Source: Triplophysa rosa (taxonomy: Eukaryota > Chordata > Actinopteri > Cypriniformes > Nemacheilidae). From it: DNA of 64,000 bases. This document shows positions 1 through 12,575 of this stretch, in pieces; within the stretch, counting starts at the first letter, position 1; every line of letters starts with the position of its first letter. Under the pieces are notes generated by a model, which ran no database searches, was not told where the DNA came from, and saw nothing but the letters and a program-made list of their open reading frames with translations. Where the stretch lies: contig NC_079913.1 in the NCBI RefSeq assembly GCF_024868665.1, positions 5,413,715 through 5,477,714 of the forward strand, in the 5' to 3' direction. The translations under genes were made by a program, and so were the position numbers.

Positions 1-2287
1 TCCACAACAAACAACAAAACAGCAAAATGCTAAGCGTAATATTGACCACACATAATCCAAATAACATAACACACGTGTCAAACTGCAAAGCTGTCCCGAC
101 TATAGTATACACTATATATACTATAACACTCTGACCCGCGGGCAAAGCAGCCACAGAGTGCCGTATTTGGGCCAACAGATCTAATGGTATTGAATTTATA
201 GATCTTTCGTAAAAAAGGCTACAATTAGGGTCAGGACGTAATTAAATGCGAAACAAGAACATGCGCTCCGTTTTAGAGGAGGTTATTACAGTGTCTCTAA
301 ATAACACTGTGAATCACCGAGGCTGGTTAAAATAGATCACAGCACAAGCAGCCACACAGATTTTACTCACGATTCTGTGTAAGACACATGTAATACGGAA
401 AAGAATAAACTACAGACAATGCATTCCACTGCTTTTTTAATACTTCATGCCTTAATCTTCAGAAAAAAAAAGAGAAAACTGTGACTTGTTTTTTTTTTAA
501 GATAATAGTAGCTTAAATTAAGGTCGGCATGGAATGGGAAGTGGTCTTTTCGATCTTATTGTAATGTATGTCCAAATGGCATCTGGAATTAGAAAAAAAG
601 TGTAGGGTGGGACTTGATTTCATCCTTTAGGAATTGTTGGGATCATTGGAAGTTGGAAGCAAAATAGTCCCAGCCTCAAGCCGAGACATTAAAGGGAGGT
701 TTTTTTCTAATTAATATGGTTTTGTTACCATACAATGGAAGTCAATGGGGGGTTTTTGACTAAAACATATTCAATAATACTTAAATATGTTGGTCCCCAT
801 GAGGCGACCAGCTCTATAAGAAAAAAAATCTCTTTACGAATCTATTGGTATGACTCGATTCTTCATTTCTAACAAGTTCCAAATCATTTCGACTTTCTTT
901 GTGCATAAAACGTTTTAATGAGGAAAAATTACTGAGTGCACCTCCATTTACCAAGTACCATTATATGCTTCGCTAACCTCTAAACAAAAAACAGGGCCAA
1001 GATCAAATAACAATCAGATTTAATGGCATGCGCTGACGTCATCCCCTTTGATTGAGAACAAGTGAGGACACATAATTGACTATCATTAGCACATTAACCC
1101 TAGACCACGCTGTGTCGAACAAACGCTCTCAGGAGAAACCAAGAAAGGCCTTGACCACTCACAAAAAAACATAGAAACCATAATAATAATTAACTAGATG
1201 TAATTACCCGACAGGACATCCACCAATGGCACGAGGTATCCTCAAAAGGTCTTGGGTGGACGTTCTACCTCCCAATTCATCTCCGTTCCTCTCCATTAGA
1301 CCCCAGACAGGCTGAGAAATGAGGAATCTTTACAGCAGATAAAATTCACCATGATGGATTAAGTCACTCACAGAACCAGGATAAAAGCCATTAGACCTCC
1401 GCAAGAAAATGGGAGGCAGTGTCTGAGCACCCTACTGTTCGGGAGAGATGTCTCAAAAGGGCAGAGGCATCCATAACCCTTTACGAGTTTACGCTGTGAT
1501 TCTTTGACAAAACAGAAAGATATTTTTGTTTTGACAGGTAAGTTTTATAAGCTATAACCGTGCAAGAACGCCTAGGACCTGGCAACCTCTATCAGTGTGA
1601 AAAAGGCTTAAAACACTTATCCATTTCAAAAGCTTTGGCTCCATAATATTATGGTGGTCTGTGTCTCACAGGACGAGTAGCCAACACATAAAAATTCAAT
1701 TAATAAAGGACTAGCGCAGATAAATCCATATTTTTGTCCCTCATTGCTTTATTGTGACATTAAGAAGACAAATTATTTGGCTTTGAGGCCTACGAGGAAC
1801 CGCGGGAGAGTTCCCTCTCAGCGTCTATCTGTCTCTCTCTTCCAACCGGCCATTAATGATGAATGAATATGAATTAAATAAACACAGATGCTGCATTTCC
1901 CCAGTATTAAACACAGAATTGCTTGTACAACAACAGCCATTTTGTAGAAGAAAAAGCACCTTTATCAAAACGTTTAGTTAGTAAAACTGTACGATGCGGG
2001 CTGGTGGAACAGTCTACATCTACATATCATTCACTTTCTGTTAATGATGATAGGCAACTTTAATGGCTTAACACTGTGTGAAATGGCATGATGACGCATC
2101 AGCCGATACACAATGAAATGTTGTTTTCGGTGTGTCTTTGTAGGCATGAAGCTTATTACCATTAATGTAAATGTCTGCACTGCATCAACCCAGTGACGCT
2201 TCAGCTGTGACTTATTTCATAACCACAAACCGAACTCTGGTTCCTTTCTTGTTCTGATTTCTGCCCTGTCTTGTATTATCTTTATAC

Positions 2288-2532
2288 TTAAAGGGATAGT
2301 TCACCCAAAAATAAAAATGCTGTCATCATTTATGTATACGACTCTTTATTTTTGATGAACACAAAAGAAGATATTTTGAGAAATGTCTCAGTCGTTTTGT
2401 GTCCATACAATGGACGTCAATGAGGGCCAATGATGTTTGCTTTTTTAAAATATCGTCCTCTGTGTTCTGCAGAAGAAAGAGAGTCATACGGGTTTGGAAT
2501 AACGTGAGGGTGAATACATTTTTATTTTTGAG
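2288..2532 (+). repeat. Cyprinid miniature inverted-repeat element, TTAAAGGGATAG family, 3' end lost
   Basis: It begins TTAAAGGGATAGTTCACCC and continues through the family's recognisable core (CTGTCATCATTTA, a CTTC/GAAG-rich centre, CAATGGACGTCAATG, then a GAGGGTGAATAC block). The usual right end, GGGTGAACTATCCCTTTAA, is missing; the copy stops at TTTTTGAG, where the next element starts. Recognition rests on the many related copies in this same window. Confidence 0.8.
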
Positions 2533-2755
2533 TTAAAGGCGGGGTGTCCGATTTCTCTTAGCCGTTGTTGATGTTCAAATCACCAAAACAGACACACCCC
2601 TACCCCCATCTTACGTTTGCGTCAGCGCTCGGCTCAACTAATGTCCGTCCTGTGCACTGTGCACCTTACTGCTGATTGGCTACAAGGTTGTTTTGGTACT
2701 CGGCCCGACTTTGTCTAAACAAGCGTAATTCAGAAATCGGACACCCTGCCTTTAA
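2533..2755. repeat. Second MITE family, TTAAAGGC...GGGTGTCCGATTTCT inverted ends
   Basis: The left end TTAAAGGCGGGGTGTCCGAT and the reverse complement of the right end differ at one position over about 24 bases. The element is 223 bp with no coding potential, a noncoding miniature transposon. It abuts the preceding element with no spacer. Confidence 0.8.
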
Positions 2756-5700
2756 GTATCACTTTGTGTCCTAGAAATGGCAAGATCGTGGCCTTGATTC
2801 TATGGAAACACAGAAACTGATAAATGCAATACGCTTTGGATAAAAGCATCTACCAAATGAGCATGGCGAACCCGAAACAACATCTCTCCCATGACCTTCC
2901 AAGACTAGTGGTTGTGACTTTGTCATGGGTCCCTTGAATGTTCTTATCAGTTCAGACGACCACAACAACATTAGCTCTTCAGTATAGAGTTTCTATAGAT
3001 CAGGGAAAACCAGCCCCCTTCAAAGCACAATGCATCAACGGCTGGCTTATCTATGGCAATAAAAAAATGCAGAGGGTTTGTGTGAAAGGATGCTTTTGTG
3101 TTGGGTGTGACGAGAAATTGGTAACATGCAATCCATGGTCTTGTCCTGTTACCACACCAAAGGACACGCTGAATGCAGAAATAAATGCAGTATTGACCGT
3201 GAAGTATCAAGTGAAGCGGTGATCCATCTGTTCCATCTCTCTGAAAAGAATGATTTGATGCGAGCACAGCAAAACCAGACTAAAGTCCTCAAATCAAATT
3301 ATGAGAAAACGAGCATCAAAGTTCGATTTCAAGCATTAATTTCACTATGATTTCAATCTTTTACGTGGTCTTACTCAGTCAATATTAAAGATATCAAGGT
3401 TATATTTTCACATAATGTTTTTTACATTATGCAGGATGATTTTAAGTAGAAAACAGCAAATCACAGAAAATGACTTAAGATGGATTCGGATGGATGGATC
3501 ACATTTATCTCCCAAATCATACATTATTTATCATTAAAATGTTTCATGAGACTCACAGTAATGCTAAGGTTAACATTTTTTTGACAAAAACTGCTGAAAT
3601 TATTTTACTAACAAGCCGTTTTCACAAATGGACCTTCAATGTCCTCATGTAAATTACCGACCGACCTCTGTGCAAATGAAAGGAGAAACAATGTTCACTG
3701 TTCGATATAGTTCGTTCTACACATCCCACAAACTCTTTGCAAAGACTGCATTACAACATGGCAGGTTCGAAAATAACCCTCACCAAAATGTGTAGTACAA
3801 GTTGTTAACTTCAACATCAAAGTCTATGCAGCGTTTCATCACGATGTAATAACTTTGCTCCGCTTCTCAATCGACTTTCCATTTCGCTAGATGTCACCCA
3901 AGCCAATCAATTCCTGATCCGTAAAGTCAAGTCATTTTTCTCAATAAATATCATGCTTCACTCTTTCTAACTAAACAGAAAACTAAGACTCCCTCAGAAA
4001 GCACAATGCTGCACAATTAAATATAAAAAAACAACTCGCAATTATGCAGCAAATTAAGTCATCAAATAAACTCCCTAAGGACGCAAGAAGACAATAAGAC
4101 CATCCCTCCACCTGCTGTGCAAAAATCCCCAAAGAGCATCCTAAATCGCCTATATTAATATTAGACGTGCATGTATATTACCCTAAGCACGGTGTGGTCT
4201 TTGTGCACATGCTTAAGCCCATCTTCAAGACAAGAACGATGTAAAACAATACAGAGATGCCCTAGACAACCTTTAATAGCCTGCTTGATTTATTTACGGA
4301 CCCGGCTGTCCGCTCACCCGCCATTTAGATGAAGGGTGAATGGGACCAAATGCAATAATTGCATTACATGCGCCTCCTACCAAATTTCCATACCAATTAC
4401 AGAAGTCAAAAAGAGATGGTTTGTACACACAACATCTTGTCTGCTTCTATCTCTTCATCTAAAGCTTCTTCCCTGTGGTGGTTAATGACCTCTGTGTTTA
4501 TTTTCGCCCCATGCAAAAAAACCAATGGAGCATGTTGACTTTAGTCAGTACTCAGATTGGACGGTTAGAGAAAGCCAATCATCCTTTGCTGTTGCTCTCC
4601 GGGATGTTCCTTGGCCATGTCCAAATAATTTTCTTTAGCAGAAGTGGCAGTTATATTGGAATATCTTTATTTTTAATAACCCTATTCAAACCTTGAATAT
4701 CTCTTGATAATACAACACATCTCTTTGAGAGTACAAAATGCAATTCCTTACAAGAACTTCTTGCTTTTGAACTTTCCCATCTACAATTCTCTGTGTTCCC
4801 CCACGCAACTTACATGTAACATTAGGCTATTTAAGAAAAGGTGATGCAAGTCATCATCAAATGAACAATATCATGAAAATGACTTTTCTAAGGTCCTTGA
4901 AACACACTTTTATAAAGCACACTGCACTCTTAAAGGCTAAGATACAAAAGCTTATTAGTCACAATTGACCTTTTGCTCAATTCAAGACAATGTACTGCAT
5001 TCGTTTTACCCAGTAAGACCCAGCACCCTTTTATTCTGTCTATTCCAGGAACCTGCCATTGGTTCAGTATATTCTCATTATACACAGACGCCCTTGGCCA
5101 AGATACTAATCAAGTGTGAAAGAAAAACTCAAGCACACACACGTACACACTTTATATTTTTCATGTGCATGACGGAAGACTGCAGCATCACAGCTCATTC
5201 TCAAATACCCTTGAGCAACTCTTCTGACCCAATAATCAGGAATAACGTAATTGTACTTGAACTGGTCTAACACCAATTCAGGCCTTTCCGAACACAACAT
5301 GCCCTAAACAATGTTGTGAACACAAACACACTTCAAAATCAAGGTGTAATATCCTGGAATATTCAGTCCTATATAAAAATACTTGTTAACAAATCCCTTA
5401 AACAATATTCTTCAAATATTTACAGCCATAATAAAACAAATACAGGTGGCAGCTTCCTGTCCCTGCTCTTTGTACCCGATCGGTACCTTCCAAAAGACCT
5501 GATTTCCCGACGGACTGATAAAACCCCTCCAACGTAACTCCTAGAAATGATGTAACAGCAAGCCAATTAAACTGAAAGTGATGATTTCAGCCAGCATCTG
5601 ACATCAGGGTACAATGTGCATAAAGCGTTCTGCGAATGCTCCGTGGGCGTACCGTGGGAGGTCCGTCTGATGCGAAGACTAATTACGAGCTCCCATCCCT

Positions 5701-7659
5701 AAAGCTCTCGAACCTCCCACCTTCATCTCGCTCCGTTAAGGAGCTCGCGTCAGGCAGGGCATAAACCCGAAAGCGACAGGCATGTGGAGCGCTTCCACGA
5801 CTTCCTCCCAATATCTTTCTCCTTCTCATCAAGAAGGTTCTTCCATCCATCCATCATACCTGTCAAATAAGTGAGCCTCGAGGCACAGCAACACAGGGAC
5901 TCGACTCATTTCCCTGCTCTGATTAGCCCGGTTCGACGCTGGTACTCCCCGCTTCCCCGGCTTCCACCTCCAGACGTGTGTGAGCTTCTGTTACTTGTAC
6001 CGCAATAGAGAAACTTGCATTATGAGTTACGTGGTTTGTAAACTTCAAACGCCCTGTGCACAGCAAAATATGACTGAAATATGATGTGAATTTTATGTAA
6101 ATTTTTGGGTCAACTTGTCTATTTTGTAGCTTAAATTGTTAACACAACTGGACACAAAATGTGGTTGATGCATTAACCACAGGCTTTTAGTGTGCATTGC
6201 AATATCACAAAATATATACAAAACAATACAATAAAACAATAAAACTGTGTTACTGTGCCTCTTGCACGTGAGGACGCCTCAGTTCCCACAAACCCATGGG
6301 ACCCTCGGAGCCACTGCTCGCTGAATCATTTGGCACGTCTGCTCTCAGGAACATCCTGCCCTACTTGCTTTTGTAGTTAAATAGGCTACGCAGCCAGGCC
6401 TGGCACCCCGAAAACCTACAGTCTGCCACCTACAGAGAATCCCCCACAGCCTCCTGTTGTTTATCTTCATTCACTGTAACTAAAACAGCCCTGGCGAGAC
6501 GTGTACATGTTCTCTACATAATCAGCAGCCGTAGAAGCTACAGCGTGGATGGTTGGAGATCTTGTTACAGTACCAACATCCTCAGGGAACACAGACAAAG
6601 CTATCTGTCAAATGGACAAGATATCATTTACAATAGGTTTATTTAAACTACGGTCAGTTGATGGATGTCGCTGCAGTCAGGGTCGGTAGGACAATGAAGC
6701 AGACAGCTATGAGAAAACCAAACCACTAAGGCACTTTTAAAGCTTCAGAATATTTTAAGGACCTTCTTGGAGAAACGTATTGTATAAAACTGAGATTTAA
6801 ACTGGGCCTGTAATAACGCATAAAAGTACTTTAATGTATGAACATACTTTGATGCTTACAGTAGTAAGCCAATTAAATCATTACTAATGATATAATCCGT
6901 TTTTTTTAATAAACAAAAATAAAAGTGAGTAATTGTAACTGGTAAGGTTATTATAATGATTTATAATTTGAGCCGTCAGGTCATTTTGTGGGATTTCGTG
7001 GGTTGTCGGCAGAGGTCAAATTGGGATTGTTATGTGCCGGGGCTCTTTAGGGGATTTTGAGGGGTGCGTAAACAAAGCTTAAACTCTTATTAACTGACAA
7101 ACTGCAAAACATAAGTTGAGAGAGCCCTTTGCTGTGAATTGTATGTTTGACCTGTGTATCCAGTAGATTTCTGTCAAAACTTCACACAACATTCACAATG
7201 ATTGAGATGACCCATCGATTTGTGCTTGAATTTCATTAAAATGACATCATTTGGAAGTCAAACCTTTCTTCACAAACAGCTCATTATGACTTGAAATGGT
7301 AAAACAACAGTGCGCACCGGACGAGAAGCAGCACTGTGTGTCATGTGTGTCATACACCTCGCAAATAGGCCTCACAAACACAAGCTTGCGGTTATTGCAC
7401 GCATGCGGTTAATGTGCGACTGCGAATTAGGTTACTACGTTGCTTATAGATTCGTTTTTCCGCAATTATAATTGTAAGTGATTTATACTGGGGCAACGTC
7501 ACATAAGTAACCACATAGAAAAGTACATAATGTAACCCCAAATTTTATGTTTGAAACAGAGATGGCAACACAGCTGCAAAAGTTATGGATTGCAGCTTTA
7601 CTACACTTTTTTTCTACATGCTTGATTACATTTTAATTGTACTTGAAGCAATACTTGAG

Positions 7660-7862
7660 ACTCTTTCTTCTGCAGAACACAAATGAAGATATTTTGCATT
7701 GGCAACCAAACAACATGGGCCTCCATTGACTTCCATTGTGTGGACACAAAACAATTAAGACATTTCTCCAAATATCTTCTTCTGTGTTCTACAGAAGAAA
7801 GAGTCTCATTCAGGTTTTGAGATGACGACAGTTTTTATTTTGGAGAGAAACTGTCCATTTAA
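7660..7862 (+). repeat. Degenerate copy of the TTAAAGGGATAG-family MITE
   Basis: It has the family's internal landmarks in order: GACTCTTTCTTCTGCAGAAC, AACACAAATGAAGATATTTT, CCTCCATTGACTTCCATTGT, TTCTACAGAAGAAAGAGTC. Both terminal repeats are badly decayed; the right one reads GAAACTGTCCATTTAA. Confidence 0.6.
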
Positions 7863-10800
7863 ACTTTAGGTTGTTAAATTTAATTTCTGCACTTTTGTTT
7901 AACACATTTTAATGCACTTAATGATTAAATGTCTCAGTTATATTAAACGCCATCGAGGCAATTCCTTTCCGACTAATGCATTCATATGCATTAAGATATC
8001 AAACAAATGTGTTTTGCCTGTAATTGACGTGGTCAGAGGAGAGATGGTTTGATTAGAGTTTTCACATCATTAGCAGAGAAAGCTGAACGGCTCATTAAGC
8101 AACAATTGTCTCTTAATGCATTAATGCCACAATTCTTTAGCGTTAATCAGAGAAAAAAGTCTTTCCAACAAAAATAAGCGGCATCGGTGTGAAAATAACG
8201 TCACATATCGATGAACACAACTGCTGTGCTCTCATTCCTAAAAGACTTTCACAGATTTTTAGCTCTACATATGGCACCCTCCCCAAAGACTGCAGTCATT
8301 TCAACCCAGATACATTGGCCGCCTCAGACAAGTGCTGCAAAGGGACTGTACACTCCATCAAATGTGAAAATGAGGAGGTAAACGTCCGCTACACCTAGAC
8401 TGGAATTTTACAGTTCTGAGACATGGGGGGGGGGATAGTGCATTTATCGAATGCCAAAAAATAGAAGCATAACACAATTCAGCATGCCAACATGAAAGCC
8501 GGTTTGGGGATCTGCGAAACGACCCCAGAGCTCCAGGCATATTTCTAAACTGACACACAAAGACAACCCACAGCGCAACACCTGCTGATGCCAACTGGGC
8601 AAGAGCTGTTAAATGAGAAATATTTCCCACCATGTACTCGGTATTAGCGGGGCTGTAAGGAATGAGAAACAGGACTGTCGGAAACAAACTCACAATAAAG
8701 GTGCCACAGTAAACCCTATTCTTTAAACATGCAGACGCACAGTAAACAGGCAAAAAAAAAAAAAGAAAATACTTACAGTAGAAACATAGCACAATTCCTT
8801 TCATCAAGCTACACAGCTTGATATATTTACGTTTATAGTACAAATGGTGCAGGACAAGATAAACATCTAAATTGTGGTGATTTATGGAGTTGTCCTAAAT
8901 ATGAACTTAAGTAAAAATTTGCTTACTTTAGTAAACCAATGATTGTTTCCAAACAGGTTGCCATTGGTTGAGCAGTTTGGGCCGTTCAAACATGGTAACA
9001 TTTTAAAAGCCCCATAGAGCCACAGTGTTTACATTCCTCAGGGAAGCCAGCCCACACATCGCTGTCTCTGCATATTAAACTGGGAATACATAAAGCATTT
9101 TAAAAGTGAAAAAATCCACATTTCACCATGTTGTGACAGAAGAAAATCAGATGTCAGTGTGAAGGAAACGCTCAGGAGAAATCTAGACCTTGCATCAGCA
9201 GTTAGGAAAGTAAAAAGGTCGCTTAAAGTTCAGACTCAAGAAACAGATACTGGGATTCAGAATAACATTCATTCACATAAATACAATTACTACGCCAAAC
9301 CTTTTGAAATAAACATTCAAGACCTCTAAAAACGTACTTAACGCATAGTAATATAGGCCGTGTTTATCCAATAAAGCATTGTTATGAATTATACATTATT
9401 TTCTGTTCTTCTTTCTCACAGCCTTGAGGCTTCCCTTTGAAGTTATTAAATTATAGTGATATAAGTGTCTAAAATCCAATATAGTGGCAATCACAAAAAC
9501 GTAATGCTGTAATTGAGCATACGTACGTGACTGATTTATTAGAATAAATGAGTGACACAAAGCTGACTTTTCATTGTTTGCTGTCAATCAATGAAGCACT
9601 AAATATGCACGCTCACACTGCAAACAAACACATTGCTAGAATGCACAAATTCATTAATGTCAGAAAGGGCTTATGGGATACTGTTGACTTGGTGAAATGT
9701 TGCTGAAACCCACACATTTAGCTGGAGGGCAAACAAATGTATTCCTTTCAACACACAGACGCAAGCATCCAAACACATCTCACGTACACAATATTTTTTT
9801 TCTTTTCATGAAGGTGCACTTTTTAAAGATTCCCTTTTTTTAAGCATTTTAACATATGATCAAGTATTCATATACCATATGTGAATGTATGTAACTACAG
9901 TATATACATTGTACAAACACAAAGGGTAATCTTCTTCAAACAGGTAGGGGGAAAGTGCCTCTCAAAAATTACAAAATGAACAACAGAACAGGAAATAATT
10001 AACAAATATGTTGAAGTAGAAAATCTCATTCTGAAATAAAACTGTGCGAATTATAAACAAAAACGTAAAGTTTCAAAGTGAGGCAGAATTGAGGCAGAAA
10101 AGCTTGAATGTAAGTTGGGCAACAGCAAAATACAATTAAAAAGCATTATTACGGAAGGCGGGGCTTCTACAGTCGCTGTGATTGGCTGATTATCGCATCA
10201 ACACGATGATGTCCGCCCATCACGTTTCTCTACTACTTCACGAAGCCGCATAAACTGGCTAAAATTGACAGGCTAATTACAAACCAAACAACTTGCCTAC
10301 TCAGACACCATTACTTTCAGTCAGGTCCGAATTGGAATGAACTTCAGACATGAAAATGAGTAAATCTGATTTTACCGAGCGCTCGGTGCTGTTAAATTAA
10401 AGCTGCACCTCAGTGCCTGCAGTGTTTACAGAGCATTTGTTGACTAATGGTCCGAAACGAAAGGTGACTTTAAATAATGCCTGAACAACAATTATAGTAT
10501 GAAATTAAAGATGCACGCAAGTGTCGATATATACAGACTGCAAAATATTACAATATTAACTGCACATTAGTTTGCAGGCGATCAAACTGGAACGCAATCT
10601 GATTTGACATCAGAATAAATGAGAGGAAACAATGGAAGGCACCCGAACAGCTGGACTTTTCCCACAGCAATGAAAGGACTGGAGCTAAAAAGACTTACTG
10701 ATGGCATTTTGCTATCATTTAATGAGCTTTTCCCTTCAGCCTGCTCCTCTCATTATTCTAAAACAATGTACCTCTTAAAACACACCACTCAACATTTTAT

Positions 10801-11220
10801 TCCAACGCCATATGCGGTCCAATAGCATGAAGATGTGTTAATAAATGGGCAGTGGCTGTTTGAAACATGTTGATATAGCGGTGACATATGGGTTTTGTGA
10901 ACATAAAAGCCCGGCAGGAGATAAAATTATGGCTTACTTAATGATTTCAAGAGTGCATAATCCAAGGTGAAGATCCCATAGCAACAGAGAGAGTGGGTGT
11001 ATGAAAGAGGGAGTTGAAGGTAGTGAAATAGATACAGAGCGAGCGAGAACACATAAAGCAGCGCGTGAAAGACACAATGGCAAGCTTCAGTTCAGACACA
11101 ATAGCCTTCGTGCTTCTTTTAATGGGGGTGAGCTTTCTGATTTACATTATTTCATACCTCACATTTGCTCATCTGCCCATTTTTTTAAGGGGAATAGCAC
11201 AACTGAGCATTTAAAGAGCT

Positions 11221-11930
11221 ATACTACACTATAGCATTTTATACTATACACTACATATACTATCTTATATATTTAATAATATAATATAATATAATATACA
11301 CAATATATACTATATTATATATTTCTTAATATACTGTACTGTGCACTGTATATACTATATCATATATTTCATACTATACTATACCATACCATACTATACA
11401 CTATATATACTATATTATATATTTAATATTATACTATACACTATATATACAATATTATATATTTCATACTGCACTGTACTGTCCTTTACTATACTATTCA
11501 CTGTACTATTCATCATATATTTCATACTATACCATACCATACCATACTTTACACTATATATTACATACTGTACTGTACTCTACTATGCACTGTGTATACT
11601 TTATCATATATTTCATACTACACTTTAACTTTACACTATATACTGTATACTATATTATACATTTCGTACTGTACTATACTGCACTATACTATACTATGCA
11701 CTGTATTTGCTATATATTATATTTCATACAATACTATATCATACCATACACTATATTACATATTTTATATTATACTATACACTATATATACAATATTATA
11801 TATTTCATACTGCACTGTATTGTACTTTACTATACTATTCACTGTATTTACTGCATCATATATTTCATACTATACTATACCATACTTTACACTATATATT
11901 ACATACTGTACTGTACTGTACTCTACTATG
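11221..11930. repeat. 700 bp degenerate TACTATA/CTATATAC simple-sequence tract
   Basis: Almost all bases are imperfect iterations of short units such as CTATACTATA, CATACTATAC and ATATATTTCATACTATAC. There is also a higher-order period: the phrase ATATTTCATACT recurs roughly every 60-130 bases. Long open frames across it are made almost only of Tyr, Ile, Leu, His and Thr, as expected from translating the repeat. The tract ends abruptly at CTACTATGCTGTGGGGCGTG. Confidence 0.9.
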
Positions 11931-12349
11931 CTGTGGGGCGTGCTCAAAAACCATAGGACGAGGCCCCGGCCTCATTCACATCATGAATGAGCATTTGTGT
12001 TAAGACTGACATTTCTGGAAAATGAATGCTATTTTGGGCAATCTATCCCTCTCTTACTGCAAGGCTACGAGCTGCAATCTGTAACTTTATTTGGTTAAAG
12101 GTGAACAAAATTCAGTTATTAATAGTCCTAAAAAAGTCCTAAATTTGTTAAAAACCTCTCTTTTTCCTTTCCTTACCTTGATTCACAACGTTAATATTAT
12201 AATGACTTATAAGTTGGGTAAGATTTCACGCAAAATGTCAATTTAACATCATTTGACTTCAACCCAAGCATGTAAAATAACCTGCGAATTAATGTTTCGA
12301 ACAGAGATAGCAATAGAGAGGCAACAATAGACAGCTTTAAAGAGATTAA

Positions 12350-12575
12350 ACATTCTGCCATCATTTATTGAGCCGCATGTCTTTCGAAACCTGAATATGA
12401 CTCTTTCTTCTGTGGAACAGAAACAATATTTTGAGAAATGTCTCATACAATGGAAGTCAATGGGGGGGCGATGTTGTTTGCTTACTAACAGAAAGAAAGT
12501 CAAACAGGTTTGGAATGACATGAGCGTGAGTAAATGATGAACGAACAAACATTTTTGGGTGAACTATCCCTTTAA
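12350..12575 (+). repeat. TTAAAGGG-family MITE, left end missing
   Basis: The right half is intact: AATGGAAGTCAATGGGGGG, CAGGTTTGGAATGACATGAG, GTGAGTAAATGATGA and TTTTTGGGTGAACTATCCC TTTAA. The left half begins inside the family at CTGCCATCATTTATTG, so the outer left terminus is gone. Confidence 0.75.

Noticed and set aside
8358..8843. 161-residue minus-strand open frame
   Set aside because: No recognisable domain or promoter, low-complexity Phe/Leu/Tyr content, and inside an intron.
11341..12003. Overlapping open frames of 95-132 residues rich in Tyr and Ile
   Set aside because: They are translations of the TACTATA repeat in every frame and have no domain-like composition.
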